A stretch of DNA of 8,902 nt from Anaeromyxobacter sp. (GCA_020028115.1 JAHWYA010000046.1:1-8902); one strand, 5' to 3'; shown: positions 1-7,882, counted from the first letter of the stretch. Numbers and translations are program-made. The notes: a model not told the origin generated them from the letters alone.

Positions 1-150
1 CGGGTGAAGTCGGCGCGGGCGCGCCGCCCGGCGCCGGAGGTCCAGGCAGCACGGGCGACGGCCTGCGCGCCGGCGCGCGGGACGCCCCCGTGCGACGCGA
101 GCGCGTCCGCGCCGGAGGGGAGCGCCGCGAAGCCGTAGCGGGTGCCCGCG

Positions 151-726
151 CTACAGCCGGAAGCCGACGCCGATCCGGGCGAGCCCGGAGCCGAGCTCGA
201 GCCGGAAGTCGACGCTCTGGGCGCGGTAGACGAGGCCCGCCGCGCCCTGGAGGAAGATGCCGTCGAAGTCGCCGCGGCCGTAGCCGTAGCGGTTGTCCCA
301 GCCTCGGTACCAGCCGAACCACCAGCCGAGGTCGAGCTTCGGGTAGAGCGCGAGCTGCGGCGTGAACCAGAAGTTCCACGCGACGCCACCGACGGCGAGG
401 AGCCCGTTCCAGCTGTAGTCGACGTAGTACGGGTAGAACCCGACCCGGTCGTTGTAGTGGACGAAGTCCGCGCCGGCCTCGAGCACGAGCTCGTCCCTGA
501 TCTGGGCGTGGAGGATGCCCTGCGGGACGAGCGGGACGCCGAGGCGGAAGCCGAGCCCGAGGCCGTCGATGGGGCCGGGGTCGAGCACGCCCCACAGCGA
601 CAGCGACGTCAGGCCCGGCCCGGAGTGTCCGCCGGACGCGCGGGCGGCGCCGGGCTTGGCGTCCGCGGGCGAGGCGGCGAGGAGGAGCGACAGCGCGGCG
701 GCGGCGAGGAGGTGGGTGCGGGTCAT
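151..726 (-). CDS. Exported small aromatic-rich protein, probable outer-membrane beta-barrel
   Basis: A 191-residue protein I cannot assign to a named family. Residues 1-23 form a Sec signal peptide: MTRTH, a long Ala/Leu core, then a likely cut after the ADA at 21-23. The mature part alternates Gly, hydrophobic and aromatic residues, as in small outer-membrane beta-barrels, and ends in a strand-like GVGFRL. It contains eight Trp, with a dense Trp/Gly/Tyr block at residues 134-153. No catalytic motif or lipobox is visible. The start is the ATG at 724-726. Its ribosome binding site is weak (only a G-rich AGCGGG nearby), and the stop is TAG. It lies 70 bases downstream of the ligase gene on the same strand, so it could be read through from the operon or have its own promoter. 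An outer-membrane pore for the same substrate is conceivable, but only position supports it. A porin-fold or surface protein of unknown role is the safer call. Confidence 0.75.
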   Translation of the reverse strand: MTRTHLLAAAALSLLLAASPADAKPGAARASGGHSGPGLTSLSLWGVLDPGPIDGLGLGFRLGVPLVPQGILHAQIRDELVLEAGADFVHYNDRVGFYPYYVDYSWNGLLAVGGVAWNFWFTPQLALYPKLDLGWWFGWYRGWDNRYGYGRGDFDGIFLQGAAGLVYRAQSVDFRLELGSGLARIGVGFRL

Positions 727-796
727 GGCGGCCCGCTTTGTACCACCGGACGCCGGGACCGCTCCACCCTCCGGTGCGCCGGTGTGGTCGGGAGAC

Positions 797-2116
797 CTAC
801 TCTCGCGGGCGCCGGTCCACGACGCGCCGCGCCTTCCCGTCGGACCGCTCGAGCGTCTTCTTCCCGACGAGCTTCACGTCCACCGTGACGCCGAGCTCCG
901 CCGCGAGCCGCTTCACGATCGTCTCCTCGAGCTTCCGCTGCCGCTTCATCTCGTCGAAGAAGATCGACTCGGAGACCTCGACGAGCACCGTCACGCGGTC
1001 GACGCCCGCCTCGCGGTCCACCTGCACCTGGTAGTGCGGCGCGATCCCCTCCACCTCGAACAGCACCGCCTCGATCTCGGAGGGGAACACCTTCGCCCCC
1101 TTCACGATGAGCATGTCGTCGGTCCGCCCCTTCACCCGCGCCATGCGCCGGGAGGTGCGGCCGCAGGCGCAGCGGTCCGGCAGGATCGCGGTCAGGTCGC
1201 GCGTCCGGTAGCGGACCACCGGGATGGCCTCCTTCGTGAGCGTCGTGATGACCAGCTCGCCGACCTGGCCGTCCGGCAGCGGCTGGAGCGTCTCCGGGTC
1301 GATCACCTCGAACACGAAGTGGTCCTCCGCGAGGTGGAGCCCGCTCCGCTCGAGGCACTCGCCCGCGACGCCCGGCCCCATCACCTCGGACAGCCCGTAG
1401 TTGTCGGTCGCGACGATCTCGAGCTTGTCCTCGATCTCCTTCCGCATCGACTCGGACCAGGGCTCCGCGCCGAAGAGGCCGTGGCGCAGCGAGAGCGACG
1501 CGGGGTTCACGCCCATCTCGATCATGGCGTCCGCGACGTTGAGCGCGTGGCTCGGCGTCGTGACGAGCGCGGTCGTGCGGTAGTCGCGCATGATGCCGAC
1601 CTGCCGCCGCGCGTCCGCCGAGGAGACCGGGACCACCGACGCCCCGAGCCGCTCGGCGCCCTGGTGCAGCCCGAACGCGCCGGTGAACAGGCCGTAGTCG
1701 AACCCGATCTGGACGACGTCCTCCTTCGTCACGCCGCCAGCGACGAGCACCCGCGCCGTGAGCGTGGACCAGGTCCGCATGTCGTTGCGGGTGTAGCCGA
1801 CCGCGGTGGAGAGCCCGGTCGTGCCCGACGAGGCGTGGACCCGGACGACGTCGCGCAGCGGGACGGCGAACAGGCCGTACGGGTGGTTCTCGCGGAGGTC
1901 GGCCTTCGTGGTGAACGGCAGCTTCCGGAGCTCCTCGAGGGAGCGGAACTCGTCGGGATCGAACCCGAGCTCCTCGAAGCGCCGCCGGTAGAACGGGACG
2001 TGGCGCACCACGCGCGTGAGCGTCGCCTCGAGCCGCTCGAGCTGGAGCTGCTCGAGCTCCGCCCGGTCCATGCACTCGCACTGCGGCTCCCAGATCCGGC
2101 TCTCGCTCGGCTTCAT
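797..2116 (-). CDS. paaK: Phenylacetate-CoA ligase family enzyme (AMP-forming)
   Basis: This 439-residue cytoplasmic enzyme of the acyl-adenylate-forming superfamily activates an aryl or arylacetic acid with ATP and CoA to a thioester plus AMP and PPi. Length and layout match PaaK. The N-terminus has IWEP at 8-11 and ECMDR at 14-18. The phosphate-binding loop [14 protein letters not shown] is at 96-109. The [12 protein letters not shown] motif (A5) is at 238-249, YRTRDL at 303-308 and [11 protein letters not shown] at 330-340, followed by VFPSEIE. The C-terminal catalytic Lys is probably K428 in [12 protein letters not shown]. Residue 102 is Leu where the family usually has Lys. A CACG pair of cysteines (316-319) fits the family's Cys-containing turn. 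The ATG at 2114-2116 overlaps the livF stop (ATGA) and has an AGGGTGG ribosome binding site upstream, which favours it over Met16. It is the last gene of the transporter operon, so it probably activates the imported compound. The family is clear; the exact acid is not. Confidence 0.93.
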   Translation of the reverse strand: MKPSESRIWEPQCECMDRAELEQLQLERLEATLTRVVRHVPFYRRRFEELGFDPDEFRSLEELRKLPFTTKADLRENHPYGLFAVPLRDVVRVHASSGTTGLSTAVGYTRNDMRTWSTLTARVLVAGGVTKEDVVQIGFDYGLFTGAFGLHQGAERLGASVVPVSSADARRQVGIMRDYRTTALVTTPSHALNVADAMIEMGVNPASLSLRHGLFGAEPWSESMRKEIEDKLEIVATDNYGLSEVMGPGVAGECLERSGLHLAEDHFVFEVIDPETLQPLPDGQVGELVITTLTKEAIPVVRYRTRDLTAILPDRCACGRTSRRMARVKGRTDDMLIVKGAKVFPSEIEAVLFEVEGIAPHYQVQVDREAGVDRVTVLVEVSESIFFDEMKRQRKLEETIVKRLAAELGVTVDVKLVGKKTLERSDGKARRVVDRRPRE

Positions 2117-2856
2117 GTCGCCACCCTGTTCTCGGCGTCGAGGTCGCTCCCGAGGTAGGCCCGCTGCACGTCGCGGTTCGAGAGCAGCTCCTCGGCGGTC
2201 CCCTGGAGCACGATCCGGCCGGTCTCGAGCACGTAGCCGCGGGTCGCGATCTGGAGCGCGCTCCGGGCGTTCTGCTCGACGAGGAGGACGGTCGTCCCCT
2301 CCTCGCTGATCCGCTTCACGATCCCGAAGATGTCCTTCACGACGAGCGGCGCGAGCCCCATCGACGGCTCGTCCAGCATGACGAGCTTCGGACGCGCCAT
2401 CAGCGCCCGGCCGATGGCGAGCATCTGCTGCTCGCCGCCGGAGAGCGTCCCGGCGAGCTGCCGCGCCCGCTGCGCGAGCACGGGGAAGAGGCCGTACACG
2501 CGCTCGAGGTCGCGGGCGACCTCGTCCTTCCGCCCGCGCGCGTACTGGACGTGCGCGCCGAGGAGGAGGTTCTCGCGGACCTCCATCGGGGCGAAGACCT
2601 GCCGGCCCTCGGGGACGAGCGAGCAGCCGAGGGCGACGATCCGCTCGGTGCGGAGCCGCGTCACCGCGGCGCCGGCGAACACGAGCTCGCCGCCGCGGGC
2701 GCGCACGAGCCCCGCCACCGTCCGGAGGAGGGTCGTCTTCCCCGCCCCGTTCGCCCCCACGATGGTGACGATCTCCCCGGGGTTCACGTGAAGCGACACG
2801 CGCCGGAGCACGGTCAGGGCGCCGTAGCCGGCGTCGACGTTCCGGAGCCTCAGCAC
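2113..2856 (-). CDS. livF: Branched-chain-amino-acid-type ABC transporter ATPase LivF
   Basis: This 247-residue cytoplasmic ATPase is one of the two nucleotide-binding subunits that power a HAAT-family importer; it pairs with LivG under the LivH/LivM channel. Visible motifs are Walker A GANGAGKT at 34-41, the Q-loop VPEGRQVF at 81-88, the ABC signature LSGGEQQ at 138-144 and Walker B LVMLDEP at 158-164. After it comes VEQN, where most ABC ATPases have the switch His; this is normal for LivF and separates it from LivG. Length is typical. The start is a GTG at 2854-2856 that overlaps the end of livG by seven bases, with a GGGGGA run upstream as a modest ribosome binding site. Its TGA shares bases with the ligase ATG (ATGA at 2116-2113), so the ligase is probably translated by terminating ribosomes. 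Nothing looks truncated or altered. Confidence 0.96.
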   Translation of the reverse strand: MLRLRNVDAGYGALTVLRRVSLHVNPGEIVTIVGANGAGKTTLLRTVAGLVRARGGELVFAGAAVTRLRTERIVALGCSLVPEGRQVFAPMEVRENLLLGAHVQYARGRKDEVARDLERVYGLFPVLAQRARQLAGTLSGGEQQMLAIGRALMARPKLVMLDEPSMGLAPLVVKDIFGIVKRISEEGTTVLLVEQNARSALQIATRGYVLETGRIVLQGTAEELLSNRDVQRAYLGSDLDAENRVAT

Positions 2857-3614
2857 GCGTCGTCCCCCAGGTACACGCGGATCACCTCGGGGTCCTTCTG
2901 CACCGCCCGGGGCGTGGCGTCGGCGATCTTCTCGCCGTACGAGAGGACCGCCACCTCGTCCGACACGTTCATCACGAGCCCCATGTCGTGCTCGACGATG
3001 AGCACGGTCGTCCCGCGCTCGCGGATCCGCTTGATGAGCTTCGCGAGCTCGGAGGTCTCGCGCATGTTGAGGCCGGCGGCCGGCTCGTCGAGCAGGAGCA
3101 GCTCCGGCTCGGCGGCGACGGCGCGCGCGAGCTCGACGGAGCGCTGCTGTCCGTAGGAGAGGCTCGTCGCGTCGGCGCCGGCGAGGTCCGCCGCCCCCAC
3201 GAGCTCGAGGGCCTCCCGCGCGCGCCGCTCGATGTCGCGCTCCTCGCGCCAGGTCCAGGGGAGGTGGAACATCCCGGCGAGGAACCCGGCGCGGCTCCGC
3301 GGGTGGACGCCGACCATGACGTTCTCGAGGGCGGTCATCTGCGCGAAGAGCCGGATCTGCTGGAACGTGCGGGAGACGCCCATCGCGGCGATCCGGTGCG
3401 GCGGGCAGCCGTTCACCTCCTCGCCGCGCAGGAGGACCGCGCCGGAGTCGGGCGGGATCACCCCCGAGACGAGGTTGAAGAGGGTCGTCTTCCCGGCGCC
3501 GTTCGGGCCGATGATCGCCTTGATGGTCCCCTTCTCGACCCGGAACGAGACGTCCTTCACCGCGTGGAGGCCGCCGAAGCGCTTCGAGAGGCCGCTCACC
3601 TCGAGGAGGCTCAT
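2850..3614 (-). CDS. livG: Branched-chain-amino-acid-type ABC transporter ATPase LivG
   Basis: This 254-residue cytoplasmic ATPase is the partner of LivF. It shows Walker A GPNGAGKT at 36-43, a Q-loop within [10 protein letters not shown] (81-90), the LivG-type signature [14 protein letters not shown] at 152-165, Walker B LLLLDEP at 172-178 and the switch His in VEHDM (H209). The C-terminal part, with [12 protein letters not shown] and VIRVYLGDD, matches the LivG tail. The reading frame stays open well upstream, but family homology begins exactly at MSLLEVSGL. The ATG at 3612-3614 overlaps the livM stop as ATGA, so this start is firm and the longer N-terminus is a read-through of non-coding frame. 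The gene overlaps livF by seven bases downstream. The permease between it and the binding proteins indicates a complete import system. The ATPase family does not reveal the substrate. Confidence 0.96.
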   Translation of the reverse strand: MSLLEVSGLSKRFGGLHAVKDVSFRVEKGTIKAIIGPNGAGKTTLFNLVSGVIPPDSGAVLLRGEEVNGCPPHRIAAMGVSRTFQQIRLFAQMTALENVMVGVHPRSRAGFLAGMFHLPWTWREERDIERRAREALELVGAADLAGADATSLSYGQQRSVELARAVAAEPELLLLDEPAAGLNMRETSELAKLIKRIRERGTTVLIVEHDMGLVMNVSDEVAVLSYGEKIADATPRAVQKDPEVIRVYLGDDAC

Positions 3615-4690
3615 CCCGCCACCCCCGACCCGCGGAGGCGGTCGCGCGCCGTCCGCAGCGCGCCGCGGGGGTCGAAGCGCAGGACGCCGTCGGGCGAGAA
3701 GAGCATGACCGCGATGAGGACGGCGCCGAACACCGCGTCGTCGAGCGTCCCGAAGTACCCGCGCAGCGACAGGAAGGTGAGGACCGCGCTCGTCGCGACC
3801 GTCCCCCAGAGGCTCCCCATCCCGCCCACCGCCACGATGGCGACGTAGCGGACCGACTTCATCACGCCCGCCTCGGCCGGCCCGATGCCCGCGTTGAAGT
3901 GGGTGAGGAACGAGCCGCCGACCGCGGCGAGGACGGCGGAGAGGACGAAGGTCTTGAGCTTGTAGCGGGCGACGTCGACGCCCATCGACGCGGCGGCGTC
4001 CTCCGCGCCGTGGATGGCGCGCAGCGCCCGGCCCACCCTCGACTCGACGAGGCTCGAGAGCACGAGCAGCGCGAGCGCGACGAGCCCCCACGCGACGTAG
4101 TAGTTCGCGACCCGCGCGGCGCGCCCTCCGCCGACCGAGATCCCGGGCAGGAGCGGGAACGGCGGGACGGACCCGAGGCCGTCCGCGGCGCCGAGCGACT
4201 CGGAGGCGAGCAGGATGCTGTAGACGATGGTGCCGAAGCCGAGGGTCGCCATCGCGAGGTAGTGGCCCTTGAGCTTCAGGACCGGGACCCCGATGAGCCA
4301 GGCGACCGCGAGGGTGAGGACGACCGCGACCGCGAACGCCGCCCAGGGGTGGAAGGACAGGGCCTCCCCGCCGTACAGGTCCGCGTGCGGGACGAGCACG
4401 TGGAGGCGGGCGAGGACGGCGACGAGCGGCCCCTCGCGCCGGGCGGTGAGGTCGACGGTGGTGAGGTACCCGCTCGCGTAGCCGCCGATCGCGAAGAACG
4501 CCGCGTGGCCGAGCGAGATCTGGCCCGCGTACCCCATCAGCAGGGAGAGGCCGGCCGCGACGAGCGTGTAGTACGCGGCCATCGTGAGCTGGGTGAGGAA
4601 GAACGGCTTCTCCGCCGCGTGGGCGAGGAGCTGCACCGCGACGACCGCCGCGAGGAACAGCGCGACGCGCGCGTAGCGGGAGCCGAGCAT
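3611..4690 (-). CDS. livM: ABC transporter permease LivM
   Basis: This 359-residue inner-membrane permease is one of two channel subunits. Hydrophobic segments are visible at about 7-24, 33-52, 117-136, 145-163, 196-215, 247-265, 283-307 and 315-332. LivM hallmarks are GYAGQISLGHAAFFAIGGY at 53-71, LKGHYLAMATLGFG at 140-153 and the cytoplasmic ATPase-coupling loop RALRAIHGAEDAAASMG at 221-237, which contacts LivG/LivF. The stretch at about 81-116 between the early helices is longer than I expect for LivM. It carries TARREG, a short hydrophobic segment and HADLYGGEA, and probably faces the periplasm. The start ATG (4688-4690) shares one base with the livH stop (TGATG). An upstream open extension in the same frame has no family resemblance and was discarded. 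The gene ends in an ATGA overlap with livG. The family call is firm; the substrate is unknown. Confidence 0.95.
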   Translation of the reverse strand: MLGSRYARVALFLAAVVAVQLLAHAAEKPFFLTQLTMAAYYTLVAAGLSLLMGYAGQISLGHAAFFAIGGYASGYLTTVDLTARREGPLVAVLARLHVLVPHADLYGGEALSFHPWAAFAVAVVLTLAVAWLIGVPVLKLKGHYLAMATLGFGTIVYSILLASESLGAADGLGSVPPFPLLPGISVGGGRAARVANYYVAWGLVALALLVLSSLVESRVGRALRAIHGAEDAAASMGVDVARYKLKTFVLSAVLAAVGGSFLTHFNAGIGPAEAGVMKSVRYVAIVAVGGMGSLWGTVATSAVLTFLSLRGYFGTLDDAVFGAVLIAVMLFSPDGVLRFDPRGALRTARDRLRGSGVAG

Positions 4691-5580
4691 CACGCGGTCT
4701 TGAGGCGGGCGGCCGCGCCGGAGCCGAAGAGGCCGCTCGGCCGCAGGAACAGGATGGCGAGCAGGACCGCCACCGAGATCGCGTCCTTGTACGCCGCCGG
4801 CATGAGCGAGACGGAGAAGGCCTCGAGGACGCCGACGAGGAACCCCGCGCCCACGGCGCCCATCGAGCTGCCGAGCCCGCCCAGGATCGCGACGGTGAAC
4901 CCCTTGATCGCGAGGCCCGTCCCGATGTTGTAGGCGGTGTAGGTGATCGGCGAGACGACGCAGCCGGCGAGGGCGCCGATCCCGGCGGAGAGGACGAAGG
5001 AGAGCGTGACGAGGTTCTTCGTCGCGATGCCGCAGAGCGCGGCGGCGTCCCGGTTCGCGGCGCAGGCGCGCATCTGCCGCCCGAGCGAGGTGTGCTGGAA
5101 GAAGAACCAGAGGAAGACCACGATGAGGACGCAGGTCGCGAGCGACCAGAGAACCTGAGGGGAGACGTGGACGCCGCCCAGGGTGAGCGAGCTCACCTCG
5201 TTCCCGGTGAAGTACGGCAGCGCGCGGACCGACTCGCCCCAGGACACGAGGGCGAGCTCGCGGATCAGGATCGAGACGCCGATGGTGATGATGATCATCC
5301 GCAGCACCGAGGGCTTCTCGAGCCAGCGGATGCACGTCGCCTCGACGAGCGCGCCCGCCGCCATCGTGACGGCGACGGCGCCGGCGATGGCGAGCGGGAG
5401 CGGGACGAAGCGGTGGAGCGTCACCGCCGTCATCCCGCCGAGCATCACGAACTCGCCCTGGGCGAAGTTGATGATGCCCGTCGTGTTGTAGATGATGTTG
5501 AACCCCACGCCGACGACCGCGTAGATCGTCCCGTAGGTCAGCCCCGCGACGAGGTACTGGAGGACGAGCTCGAGCTGCAT
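4690..5580 (-). CDS. livH: ABC transporter permease LivH
   Basis: This 296-residue inner-membrane permease is the other channel half of the importer. The N-terminal region carries the LivH hallmark TGIINFAQGEFVMLGG at 34-49. The ATPase-coupling loop GRQMRACAANRDAAALCGI lies at 167-185, and ILGGLGSSMGAVGAGFLVG follows at 232-250. About eight hydrophobic segments are visible. The C-terminal LRPSGLFG at 279-286 is the usual family ending. Two adjacent starts exist: a GTG at 5581-5583 and an ATG at 5578-5580. I chose the ATG because it forms a TGATG overlap with the stop of the preceding binding-protein gene, the same junction as at livH/livM; using the GTG adds one Met. The ribosome binding site is weak (GGCGAG), consistent with translation by coupling. 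All key regions are intact. Confidence 0.95.
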   Translation of the reverse strand: MQLELVLQYLVAGLTYGTIYAVVGVGFNIIYNTTGIINFAQGEFVMLGGMTAVTLHRFVPLPLAIAGAVAVTMAAGALVEATCIRWLEKPSVLRMIIITIGVSILIRELALVSWGESVRALPYFTGNEVSSLTLGGVHVSPQVLWSLATCVLIVVFLWFFFQHTSLGRQMRACAANRDAAALCGIATKNLVTLSFVLSAGIGALAGCVVSPITYTAYNIGTGLAIKGFTVAILGGLGSSMGAVGAGFLVGVLEAFSVSLMPAAYKDAISVAVLLAILFLRPSGLFGSGAAARLKTA

Positions 5581-6722
5581 CACTCGCCGAGCACCGCGAA
5601 CTTCCCGTCCCTCACCGTCAGCATCTCGAAGGCGTCGAGGGCGAGGCCGTTGTGGTCCGCGGCCGAGAGGTTGAAGACGCCCGCCGTCCCGACGAACCCC
5701 TTCGTGCCCTCGAGCGCGACGCGGACCTTCTCACGGTCAGGCCCCGCCTCCTTCACGGCGCGGACGAGGATCATGAGCGCGTCGTAGGCGTGGCCGCCGA
5801 AGGTGGAGACGTCCTCCTTGTAGCGGGACTCGTACGCCTTCTTGTAGGACGCGACCACCGCCTTCTGCGGGTGCTTCTCGGCGAGCGAGTCGGCGACGAC
5901 GATGCGGCTCGCGGGGAACATCACGCCCTCGGCGGCCGCGCCGGCCGCCTTCGCGTACTGGATGTTCGCGAACCCGTGGCTCTGGAAGATCGGGATCGTG
6001 AGGCCGATCTGGCGGGCGTTCTTGATGACTATCGCCTGGGCGGGCTCGATCGACCAGTTGAGGATCGCCTGGACGTTCGCCGCCTTGAGCTTCGTGACCT
6101 CGGCGGTGAGGTCCGTCGCGGCCTTGTCGTAGACCTCGGACACGGCGACCTCGACGCCGTGGCCGGGGGCGAGCTTCTCGACCTGGTCCTTGCCGGCCTT
6201 GCCGAAGCCGGTGTTGGACGAGAGGAAGCCGATCCGCTTGATCCCCATCTTCTTCATGCGCCGGAAGATCATCTCGGCGGCGTAGCCGTCCTTCGGCGCC
6301 ACCTTGAAGACGTGGGACGCGACCGGGTTCACGATCACCTCGGCCGCCGCGCAGGAGAGGAGCAGCGTCTTCCCCTCCTCCGCGATCGGCTTCACCGCGA
6401 GCGTCTCGCCGCTCGTCGCGGGCCCGACGATCGCGAAGACCTTGTCCTCCTCCATGAGCTGCTTGGCGAAGGAGACGGCCTTCGCGGGATCGCCCGCGGT
6501 GTCCTTCACGACGAGCTGGATCTTGCGGCCGTCGATCCCGCCCTTCTGGTTCAGCTCCTCGACGAGCATCTCGAGGGTCCGCGCCTCGGGGGCGCCGAGG
6601 AACGAGGCGGGGCCGGTGACCGAGAGGAGCGCCCCCACCTTGAGCGGCTCCTGCTCGGCGGCGGGGGCGTGGAAGGCGGCGGCGAGGAGCGCGGCCGCGG
6701 CGGCGAGGCGGAGCGTCTTCAT
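5580..6722 (-). CDS. livJ: Periplasmic substrate-binding protein, LivJ/LivK type (copy next to livH)
   Basis: This 380-residue type I periplasmic binding protein delivers ligand to LivH/LivM. Residues 1-22 form a signal peptide (MKTLRL, an Ala-rich core, likely cut after HAPAA). The mature protein begins KVGALLSVTGPASFLG, then DTAGDPAKAVSFAKQL, IVGPATSGETLAVKP, LLLSCAAAE and FLSSNTGFGKAGKDQ. These are the two-lobe fold's usual landmarks, with the Thr-Ser and Ala-Ala ligand-loop positions. It aligns without gaps over 356 residues to the next gene upstream, with about 269 identical positions by hand count. Differences concentrate at residues 135-157. The start ATG has a GGAGA ribosome binding site at 6728-6732, and the stop TGA shares a base with livH. 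DTAGDPAKA resembles binding proteins for aromatic acids as well as branched amino acids. With the ligase downstream I favour an aryl acid, but this is inference. Confidence 0.92.
   Translation of the reverse strand: MKTLRLAAAAALLAAAFHAPAAEQEPLKVGALLSVTGPASFLGAPEARTLEMLVEELNQKGGIDGRKIQLVVKDTAGDPAKAVSFAKQLMEEDKVFAIVGPATSGETLAVKPIAEEGKTLLLSCAAAEVIVNPVASHVFKVAPKDGYAAEMIFRRMKKMGIKRIGFLSSNTGFGKAGKDQVEKLAPGHGVEVAVSEVYDKAATDLTAEVTKLKAANVQAILNWSIEPAQAIVIKNARQIGLTIPIFQSHGFANIQYAKAAGAAAEGVMFPASRIVVADSLAEKHPQKAVVASYKKAYESRYKEDVSTFGGHAYDALMILVRAVKEAGPDREKVRVALEGTKGFVGTAGVFNLSAADHNGLALDAFEMLTVRDGKFAVLGE
5968..5995. repeat. Direct repeat, copy A, inside the livH-proximal binding-protein gene
   Basis: A 28-base tract is identical to positions 7134-7161 and in the same orientation. 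It covers the codons for the conserved segment IPIFQSHGFA. It is the longest exact match I found between the two binding-protein genes and reflects their duplication. A similar 24-base match lies further upstream in both genes, near the YDKAATD codons. Such tracts could support recombination that deletes one copy. Confidence 0.85.
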
Positions 6723-6745
6723 GGTCGTCTCCGGAGGGCTGCGGG

Positions 6746-7870
6746 TCAGTTCGCGAGCAGGACGAACTTCCCGTCCTTCACCGTCACCATCTCGAACGCG
6801 TCGACGTCGAGGCCGTTGTGGTCCGCCGGGCCGAAGCTGAACACGCCGCTCGTCCCCACGTACCCCTTCATCCCCTCGACCGCGGCGCGGACCTTCTCCT
6901 TGTCCGGGCCGACCTGGCCGATCGCCTTCACGAGGATCCCGAGCGCGTCGTGGGCGTACCCGCCGAACGCGCTCGCGTCCTCCGAGAACCGGGCCTCGTA
7001 CGCCTTCTTGTAGGCGACGAGCACCGCCTTCTGCGGGTGCTTCTCGGGCAGCGCCTCGGCGACGACGATGCGGCTCGCCGGGAAGATGACCCCGTCCGCC
7101 GCCGCGCCCGCCGCCTTCACGTACTGGATGTTGGCGAACCCGTGGCTCTGGAAGATCGGGACGGTCAGGCCGACCTGCCGGGCGTTCTTGAGGACGATGG
7201 CCTGGGCGGGCTCGATGGACCAGTTGAGGACCGCCTGGACGTTCGCGGCCTTGAGCTTCGTGACCTCCGCGGTGAGGTCGGTCGCGGCCTTGTCGTAGAC
7301 CTCGTCCACCGCGATCTGGATGCCGTGCTCCGGCGCGAGCTTCGCGATCTGCTCCTTGCCCGCCTTGCCGAACCCGGTGTTGGAGGAGAGGAGGCCGATG
7401 CGCGTCGTCCCCATCTTCTTCATCTGCTGGAACAGCTTCACGATCGCGTGGCTGTCCTTCTGGGCGGTCTTGAACACCCAGGGGGCGACCGGGTTCACGA
7501 TCGCCTCCGCCGCGGCGCAGGACAGGAGGAGCGTCTTCGCCTCCTGCGCGATCGGCTTCACCGCCATCGTCTCGCCGCTCGTCGGCGGGCCGATGATGGC
7601 GAACACCTGCTCCTCCTCGATGAGCTGCTTCGCGAAGGAGATGGCCTTCGCCGGGTCGCCGCCCGTGTCCTTCACGACGAGCTGCAGCGGGCGGCCGCCG
7701 ACGCCGCCCTTCTTGTTGAGCTCGTCGACGAGCATCTCGAGGGTGCGGGCCTCCGGCGCGCCGAGGAACGACGCGGGGCCGGTGATGGACATCAGGGCGC
7801 CCACCTTGATGGGCTCGGCGGGGGCCGCGGTGAGCGCGAGCGCCAGCAGGACGGGGGTCAGGGTCATCAT
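6746..7870 (-). CDS. livJ: Periplasmic substrate-binding protein, LivJ/LivK type (second, upstream copy)
   Basis: This 374-residue binding protein is a tandem paralogue of the gene 23 bases downstream. From EPIKVGAL (residue 19) to the C-terminus it aligns gap-free with the other copy over 356 residues. It keeps TGPASFLGAPEARTLEMLV, DTGGDPAKAISFAKQL, GPPTSGETMAVKP, LLSCAAAEAIVNPV and SNTGFGKAGKEQ. The signal peptide is short (cut near Ala18 in TAAPAE) and unusual in having no Lys or Arg before its hydrophobic core. Two ATGs stand in a row. The first (7868-7870) has AGGA eight bases upstream, so I use it. No in-frame start codon exists between it and the upstream gene's stop, so the signal peptide cannot be lengthened. 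The copy probably binds a related but not identical ligand and shares the same permease. It could also simply raise binding-protein dosage. Confidence 0.92.
   Translation of the reverse strand: MMTLTPVLLALALTAAPAEPIKVGALMSITGPASFLGAPEARTLEMLVDELNKKGGVGGRPLQLVVKDTGGDPAKAISFAKQLIEEEQVFAIIGPPTSGETMAVKPIAQEAKTLLLSCAAAEAIVNPVAPWVFKTAQKDSHAIVKLFQQMKKMGTTRIGLLSSNTGFGKAGKEQIAKLAPEHGIQIAVDEVYDKAATDLTAEVTKLKAANVQAVLNWSIEPAQAIVLKNARQVGLTVPIFQSHGFANIQYVKAAGAAADGVIFPASRIVVAEALPEKHPQKAVLVAYKKAYEARFSEDASAFGGYAHDALGILVKAIGQVGPDKEKVRAAVEGMKGYVGTSGVFSFGPADHNGLDVDAFEMVTVKDGKFVLLAN
7134..7161. repeat. Direct repeat, copy B, inside the upstream binding-protein gene
   Basis: This is the partner of the tract at 5968-5995, identical over 28 bases in the same orientation. 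The separation of 1166 bases equals one gene plus the short spacer, as expected for a simple tandem gene duplication. Confidence 0.85.
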
Positions 7871-7882
7871 GGACTCGATCCT

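Noticed and set aside
727..796. Rho-independent terminator after the ligase gene.
   Set aside because: Only short imperfect pairings (ACCAC with GTGGT plus a bulge, and CCGG-CGCA-CCGG) are present, and no T run follows, so I do not call one.
723..2081. Same-strand alternative frame across the ligase gene.
   Set aside because: It is Arg/Ala/Gly/Pro-rich low-complexity sequence in a shifted frame. The overlapping ligase frame holds all family motifs.
515..2158. Long plus-strand open frame opposite the ligase gene.
   Set aside because: Its product is a monotonous Arg/Asp/Leu/Glu/His mix with no family motif. It is the expected mirror of a high-GC gene whose minus-strand frame has clear ligase motifs.
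3615..4091. Longer N-terminus for LivG.
   Set aside because: The extension is Arg-rich and lies within livM in another frame. The ATGA overlap and the family N-terminus fix the start at 3614.
3899..4933. Plus-strand open frame opposite livM and livH.
   Set aside because: It has a highly charged composition without membrane helices or motifs, while the minus strand encodes clear permeases.
4691..5335. Longer N-terminus for LivM.
   Set aside because: The extension lies in a shifted frame inside livH and is His/Arg/Pro-rich. Homology and the TGATG overlap place the start at 4690.
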